Part shown: in pieces, positions 60,463 through 64,000 of the stretch
Layout of the letters: the number at the start of each line of letters is the position of its first letter
Position numbering within the stretch: position 1 is the first letter of the stretch
Origin: Lutibacter sp. A64
GTDB taxonomy: Bacteria > Bacteroidota > Bacteroidia > Flavobacteriales > Flavobacteriaceae
Reading direction: 5' to 3'
NCBI RefSeq assembly: GCF_022429565.1
Contig: NZ_CP092487.1
Span: 1,397,001-1,461,000, forward strand
DNA length: 64,000 nt
Position numbers and translations under genes: made by a program
Notes under the pieces: generated by a model
Databases searched by the model: none
The model's input: only the letters and a program-made list of their open reading frames with translations
Told to the model about the DNA's origin: nothing

Positions 60463-62571
60463 ATGAAAATATATGATGATAAACACATTAAAAATGTTGC
60501 TTTTGTAGGCGCAAATAAAAGTGGTAAAACTACATTAGCAGAGACAATGCTCTTTGAAGCTGGATTAGTCAACCGCCGTGGTAGTGTAGAAAACAAAAAC
60601 ACTGTTTCTGATTATCACGAAATTGAACAAGACAGAGAAACTTCTATTTTTGCCACACAACTTCACACAGAGTGGCGCAATTACAAAATAAACATTATTG
60701 ATACTCCCGGCTTAGACGATTTTATAGGCGAAATTGCTGCAACTATGCGTGTTGCAGATTCTGTAGTTACCGTAGTAAATGCACAACAAGGTGTTGAAGT
60801 AGGTACAGAAATTATATGGAATTATGTAGACCGTTTTTCGCTTCCTAGCTTATTTGTTATTAATCAAATTGACAGTCCTAATGCAGATTTCGACGAAAGT
60901 TATAAAAGTATTGTAGACCTAATTGGAAACAATGCAGTAAAAATACAATACCCTTTAATTGTAGATGGTGCACAATGTATAATTGATGTACTTAAAATGA
61001 AAATGTACAAATTTGGACCTGAAGGAGGAAAACCTGAAAAATTTGAAATTCCAGACGACCAAAAAGACATAGCTCGCGAACTACAAAATGAATTGGTTGA
61101 AAAAGCAGCCGAAAATGATGAAGCATTAATGGAACTTTATTTTGATAAAGGAACATTAAATGAAGATGAAATGCGAGAAGGAATTAAAAAAGGAATGCTA
61201 AATCACGAGTTATTCCCTGTATTCTGTGTTTCTGCTTTAAACGATATGGGAACAGGTAGATTAATGGGATTTATAGATAATGTAGCTCCTTCTGCAGCAG
61301 ATTTAAAACCTGAACAAAGCGTTGAAGGAAAAACTATTGAATGCAAACCAGATGCTCCAACATCATTATTTATTTTTAAAACATTATACGAAGCAAACCT
61401 TGGTAAAATAAGTTTCTTTAAAGTAAAATCTGGTGAAATAAAACAAAATGACAAGCTAGAAAATTCTGAAAATAATGAAATTGAAACATTAAATCAACTA
61501 TATATAATAAATGGTAAAAACCGTATACCTGTTGAAAAATTAAGTGCTGGTGATATAGGTGCTACATTAAAACTTAAATTTACCGAAACAAATAATACTT
61601 TAAGAGAAAAAGGTACTAATATTACCATAAAACCAATTAAATTTCCAGAACCAAGAGTTACAGTATCAATAAATGCTGTAGACAAAAACGATGAGGAAAA
61701 ATTAAATGAAGCTCTTAAAAAAATCCATAGTCAAGATCCAACAGTTACAATTCATTATTCAAAAGAATTAAAACAACAAATTTTATCTTGTCAAGGTGAA
61801 TTGCATCTAGCAACTATAGATTGGACTTTACAAAAAGTATATGGTATAAAAGCTGAATTTAATCAACCAAAAATAGCTTATAGAGAAACAATACAACGCT
61901 CTGCAACAACAAGTTATAAACACAAAAAACAATCTGGTGGTTCTGGACAGTTTGGTGAAGTTCACTTAAAAATAGAACCTTGGTTTGAAGGAATGCCAGA
62001 ACCAGAAGGTTTTAATATTAGAGGTAAAGAAGAAGTAGATTTAGAATGGGGTGGTAAATTAGTATTTTACAACTGTATAGTTGGTGGTGTAATAGACACA
62101 CGTTACTTACCTTCAGTTTTAAAAGGATGCTTAGAAGTTATGGAAGAAGGTCCTTTAACAGGTTCTTACGCAAGAGACATTAGAGTTATGGTATTTGATG
62201 GTAAAATGCACCCCGTAGATTCTAATGATATTTCTTTTAAAATTGCTGCAGCTCACGCTTTTAAATCTGCATTTTTAAATGCTAAACCTAAACTACTAGA
62301 ACCAATTCAAGAACTTACAGTTAAAGTTCCTGAAGAACTTATGGGAAGTGTTATGACAGATTTACAATCTAGAAGAGCTATTATTTTAGGAATGGATAGC
62401 GAGGGTAAATACCAATCTATTAAAGCAAAAACACCTTTAGCAGAAATGTATAGATACTCTACAACCCTACGTTCTATAACCCAAGGTAGAGGTAGTTTTA
62501 GCACTAAATTTGCTAATTTTGAATTAGTACCAAACAATGTACAAGAAAGCTTAATAAAAAAAGAAGCTTAA
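60463..62571 (+). CDS. Elongation factor G paralogue, EF-G2-like, GTPase motifs altered
   Basis: A 702-residue five-domain EF-G homologue. The G domain has a P-loop GANKSGKTT (16-24), but G3 reads DTPGLDDF: Leu84 replaces the catalytic His of DTPGHVDF. G4 is NQID (134-137) instead of NKxD. The N-terminus (MKIYDDKHIKNVAFVG...NKNTVSDYHEIEQDRETS) is that of the Bacteroides EF-G2 group, reported to support translocation without GTP hydrolysis during starvation. Domains II-V follow (KHKKQSGGSGQFGEVHLKIEP; GSVMTDLQSRRAIILGM). A conventional fusA must exist elsewhere. Ends at a strong terminator. Confidence 0.9.
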   Translation: MKIYDDKHIKNVAFVGANKSGKTTLAETMLFEAGLVNRRGSVENKNTVSDYHEIEQDRETSIFATQLHTEWRNYKINIIDTPGLDDFIGEIAATMRVADSVVTVVNAQQGVEVGTEIIWNYVDRFSLPSLFVINQIDSPNADFDESYKSIVDLIGNNAVKIQYPLIVDGAQCIIDVLKMKMYKFGPEGGKPEKFEIPDDQKDIARELQNELVEKAAENDEALMELYFDKGTLNEDEMREGIKKGMLNHELFPVFCVSALNDMGTGRLMGFIDNVAPSAADLKPEQSVEGKTIECKPDAPTSLFIFKTLYEANLGKISFFKVKSGEIKQNDKLENSENNEIETLNQLYIINGKNRIPVEKLSAGDIGATLKLKFTETNNTLREKGTNITIKPIKFPEPRVTVSINAVDKNDEEKLNEALKKIHSQDPTVTIHYSKELKQQILSCQGELHLATIDWTLQKVYGIKAEFNQPKIAYRETIQRSATTSYKHKKQSGGSGQFGEVHLKIEPWFEGMPEPEGFNIRGKEEVDLEWGGKLVFYNCIVGGVIDTRYLPSVLKGCLEVMEEGPLTGSYARDIRVMVFDGKMHPVDSNDISFKIAAAHAFKSAFLNAKPKLLEPIQELTVKVPEELMGSVMTDLQSRRAIILGMDSEGKYQSIKAKTPLAEMYRYSTTLRSITQGRGSFSTKFANFELVPNNVQESLIKKEA

Positions 62572-62591
62572 ATATAAATTTAAAATAGCCT

Positions 62592-62628
62592 AAAAAAAGA
62601 CTCGTTATTAAAAATAACGAGTCTTTAA
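62592..62628 (+). terminator. Intrinsic terminator
   Basis: Fourteen-bp stem aaagactcgttatt/aataacgagtcttt with a three-base loop. Confidence 0.9.
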
Positions 62629-62996
62629 GTTAGTAGTAATTCGATTAATATTTTATTAATTCAATCTAATCTAATTATATAATTTGTTTAGTTGGTCCAA
62701 TCCAAAAAACATAGTACAAAAAATATTAATCAATGCTAATTTAATACTTTTTTTCATAAAAAAATACAAACTTACTAGTTTTTAATAAATTAATTAAAAA
62801 ATACACATCATTTAACTTAAAAAAATAAACATAATTCAATATGGAATTCAGCGTTAATTTCATCAAAATTTCTTTAAGAATTCTTTATATTTGCAGTTCA
62901 AATTATATTTACAGAAATACGTTAATTATTATCCTAATTTTAGGTTAGTAATATTTAACAAATTTCAAAAATTTAATAACAATAAATTCTATATAA
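62629..62996 (+). promoter_or_regulatory. Gene-free region with promoter for the following operon
   Basis: No frame convincing on either strand. TATATTTG at 62886-62893 is a good -7 element without a visible TTG. The roughly 100-base leader after it contains the short hairpin cctaa-tt-ttagg near 62935-62946. Confidence 0.45.
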
Positions 62997-63182
62997 ATGA
63001 AATTATTATTAATTACACTTGCTTTATTAGGCTTAGGTGTTGCAGGTATTGCAATTAAAATTTGGGCAAAAAAAGATGGAAAATTCGCAGGAACTTGCGC
63101 TAGCCAAAATCCACATTTAAATAAAACTGGAGAACCATGTGGTTTTTGTGGTAAAACAGCAGATCAGTGTGAAAATAGATAA
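62997..63182 (+). CDS. Small Cys-rich membrane protein
   Basis: A 61-residue protein: one N-terminal membrane helix (LLLITLALLGLGVAGIAIKIW) then a short tail with four Cys, GTCASQNPHLNKTGEPCGFCGKTADQCENR (Cys34, 48, 51, 58), a zinc-ribbon-like or iron-binding arrangement. A recognisable small conserved protein of flavobacteria with no assigned function. Four bases (63182 to 63186) before the glycosyltransferase start, hence probably co-transcribed. Confidence 0.82.
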   Translation: MKLLLITLALLGLGVAGIAIKIWAKKDGKFAGTCASQNPHLNKTGEPCGFCGKTADQCENR

Positions 63183-63185
63183 TTT

Positions 63186-64000
63186 ATGCTCGAATTTCTT
63201 TTTATTACTTTTACAGTAATTTTTTGTATTCAGTGTATCTACTTTCTTTTCATTTTTGGAAATTTTTCTTTTTCTAAAACAACTACTAAAAATACTACTT
63301 TTAACAAAGCTGTATCTGTAATTATTTGTGCAAAAAATGAAGCTAACAACCTAAAAAAAAACATTCCACATTTTTTAGAACAAACATATAGCAATTTTGA
63401 AATTGTACTTATAAATGATGCATCTAGAGATAATACTCTTGAAATAATTGAACAGTTTAAAGATAAATATCCTTCAAAAATTAAAATTGTTAACGTATCT
63501 CCCAATGAACAATTTTGGGGAAGCAAAAAATACGCCTTAACTTTAGGTATTAAAGCAGCCTCAAACGAATATTTACTATTCACAAATGCTGATTGTAAAC
63601 CCGTATCTAAAAATTGGATTCAGGAAATGTCTAGCAATTTTTCTAAAAAAAAACAACTAATTTTAGGCTATGGGTCTTATACAAAAATTAAAAAGTCCTT
63701 CCTTAATAAACTAATTCGTTTCGAAACACTTTTAACAGCAATTCACTATTTTTCATTTTCAAAAATAGGAATGCCTTTTGCTGGTGTTAACCGAAACTTA
63801 GCATATACAAAAAATACTTTTTTTAAAGCAAATGGCTTTGTTAACCATATGCACCGCATTAAACCTGGAGACGGAGATCTATTTGTAAATCAGGTTGCCA
63901 CAAAAAACAATACTACTTTTTGTATTTCAGAAGATAGTTTTACAGAAGCTACACCTAAAACATCTTTTAAAAACTGGATTTTACAAAAAAGACGCCACAT
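63186..64000 (+). CDS. Family 2 glycosyltransferase, cut by the window end
   Basis: Open from ATG 63186 to the end of the window (271 codons seen). N-terminal membrane helix (LEFLFITFTVIFCIQCIYFLFIFG), then the GT2 catalytic fold: VSVIICAKNEANNLKKNIPHF, IVLINDASRDNT, the NADCKP segment (DxD position), PFAGVNRNLAY, PGDGDLFVNQ and QKRRH, the start of the Q/RxxRW motif. It would add a sugar to a lipid or polysaccharide at the inner membrane. The remaining C-terminus, probably with further membrane helices, is outside the window. Confidence 0.9.
   Translation, partial: MLEFLFITFTVIFCIQCIYFLFIFGNFSFSKTTTKNTTFNKAVSVIICAKNEANNLKKNIPHFLEQTYSNFEIVLINDASRDNTLEIIEQFKDKYPSKIKIVNVSPNEQFWGSKKYALTLGIKAASNEYLLFTNADCKPVSKNWIQEMSSNFSKKKQLILGYGSYTKIKKSFLNKLIRFETLLTAIHYFSFSKIGMPFAGVNRNLAYTKNTFFKANGFVNHMHRIKPGDGDLFVNQVATKNNTTFCISEDSFTEATPKTSFKNWILQKRRH

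Noticed and set aside
63239-63583. Minus-strand 114-residue reading frame at the window end
   Set aside because: Antisense to the clear GT2 gene that runs off the window; its sequence has no family features.
1-64000. tRNA, rRNA, transposase or phage genes
   Set aside because: I looked for tRNA T-loop-like sequences, conserved rRNA stretches, and transposase or integrase motifs in the translated frames and found none.

Overview
The window is 64 kb of very AT-rich chromosomal DNA from a member of the Bacteroidota, almost certainly a marine-type Flavobacteriaceae. The evidence is the very low GC; promoters of the TTG-N17-23-TAnnTTTG type; SusC-like and OMP-type TonB receptors; many lipoproteins with an SC or AC lipobox; PUR-alpha-like DUF3276, DUF5916, DUF4350, 2TM and MbnP families; and an EF-G2-like translation factor. 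I see no rRNA, tRNA, CRISPR array, insertion sequence or prophage. Most of the window is ordinary core chromosome with a few accessory loci.

Layout. 1-9 kb: an ABC half-transporter, DUF3276, a frameshifted endonuclease/exonuclease/phosphatase lipoprotein, sucC, a DUF5916 outer-membrane protein, a LolD-like ATPase and mtnN. 9.1-9.7 kb: a YefM/YoeB toxin-antitoxin pair whose promoter is overlaid by a palindromic operator. 9.8-16.3 kb: a BatA-domain protein overlapping a dihydroorotase-like gene that has lost its histidine metal ligands, then esterase, MscS, hotdog and polyphosphate-glucokinase genes. 16.3-24 kb: a MoxR/DUF58/DUF4350/DUF4129/SpoIIM membrane cluster, with divergent RDD, TRIC, Nudix and acyltransferase genes. 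25.7-27.2 kb: dps and oxyR, divergent. 27.2-30.5 kb: small conserved proteins, a short transcription unit that may be a leader or small RNA, and adenosine deaminase.

30.5-36.1 kb (minus strand) is the most interesting part. It holds a diheme MbnH-type peroxidase, an MbnP-family lipoprotein, a TonB receptor carrying the CxxxM and HxM motifs of the OprC/NosA copper receptors, a Met/His/Cys-containing YtkA-like lipoprotein, and a small CxxxCH membrane protein. Together they look like a copper acquisition system in which the peroxidase may oxidise a tryptophan of MbnP to create a copper site.

36-46 kb is accessory: an HxlR regulator with a nitroreductase, a decayed DUF4437 gene, Hsp20, a TetR/SDR pair with matching operators, and a PKD-repeat lipoprotein containing six 249-bp repeats. 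46-54 kb: two large outer-membrane/envelope proteins (OMP beta-barrel; PD40-CarboxypepD_reg-OmpA with Cys-paired repeats), Mpo1-like and CsaA. 54.7-60.3 kb: rpsA with a long leader, then a LytTR two-component locus with three 2TM modules (one fused to the kinase) and a pair of 21-bp-phased direct repeats upstream. 60.4-64 kb: an EF-G2-like factor lacking the catalytic His, a Cys-rich small membrane protein, and a glycosyltransferase cut by the window end.

Two genes (2398-3437, 38627-39479) are broken by single-base indels in short homopolymers. These may be real or may be sequencing errors.
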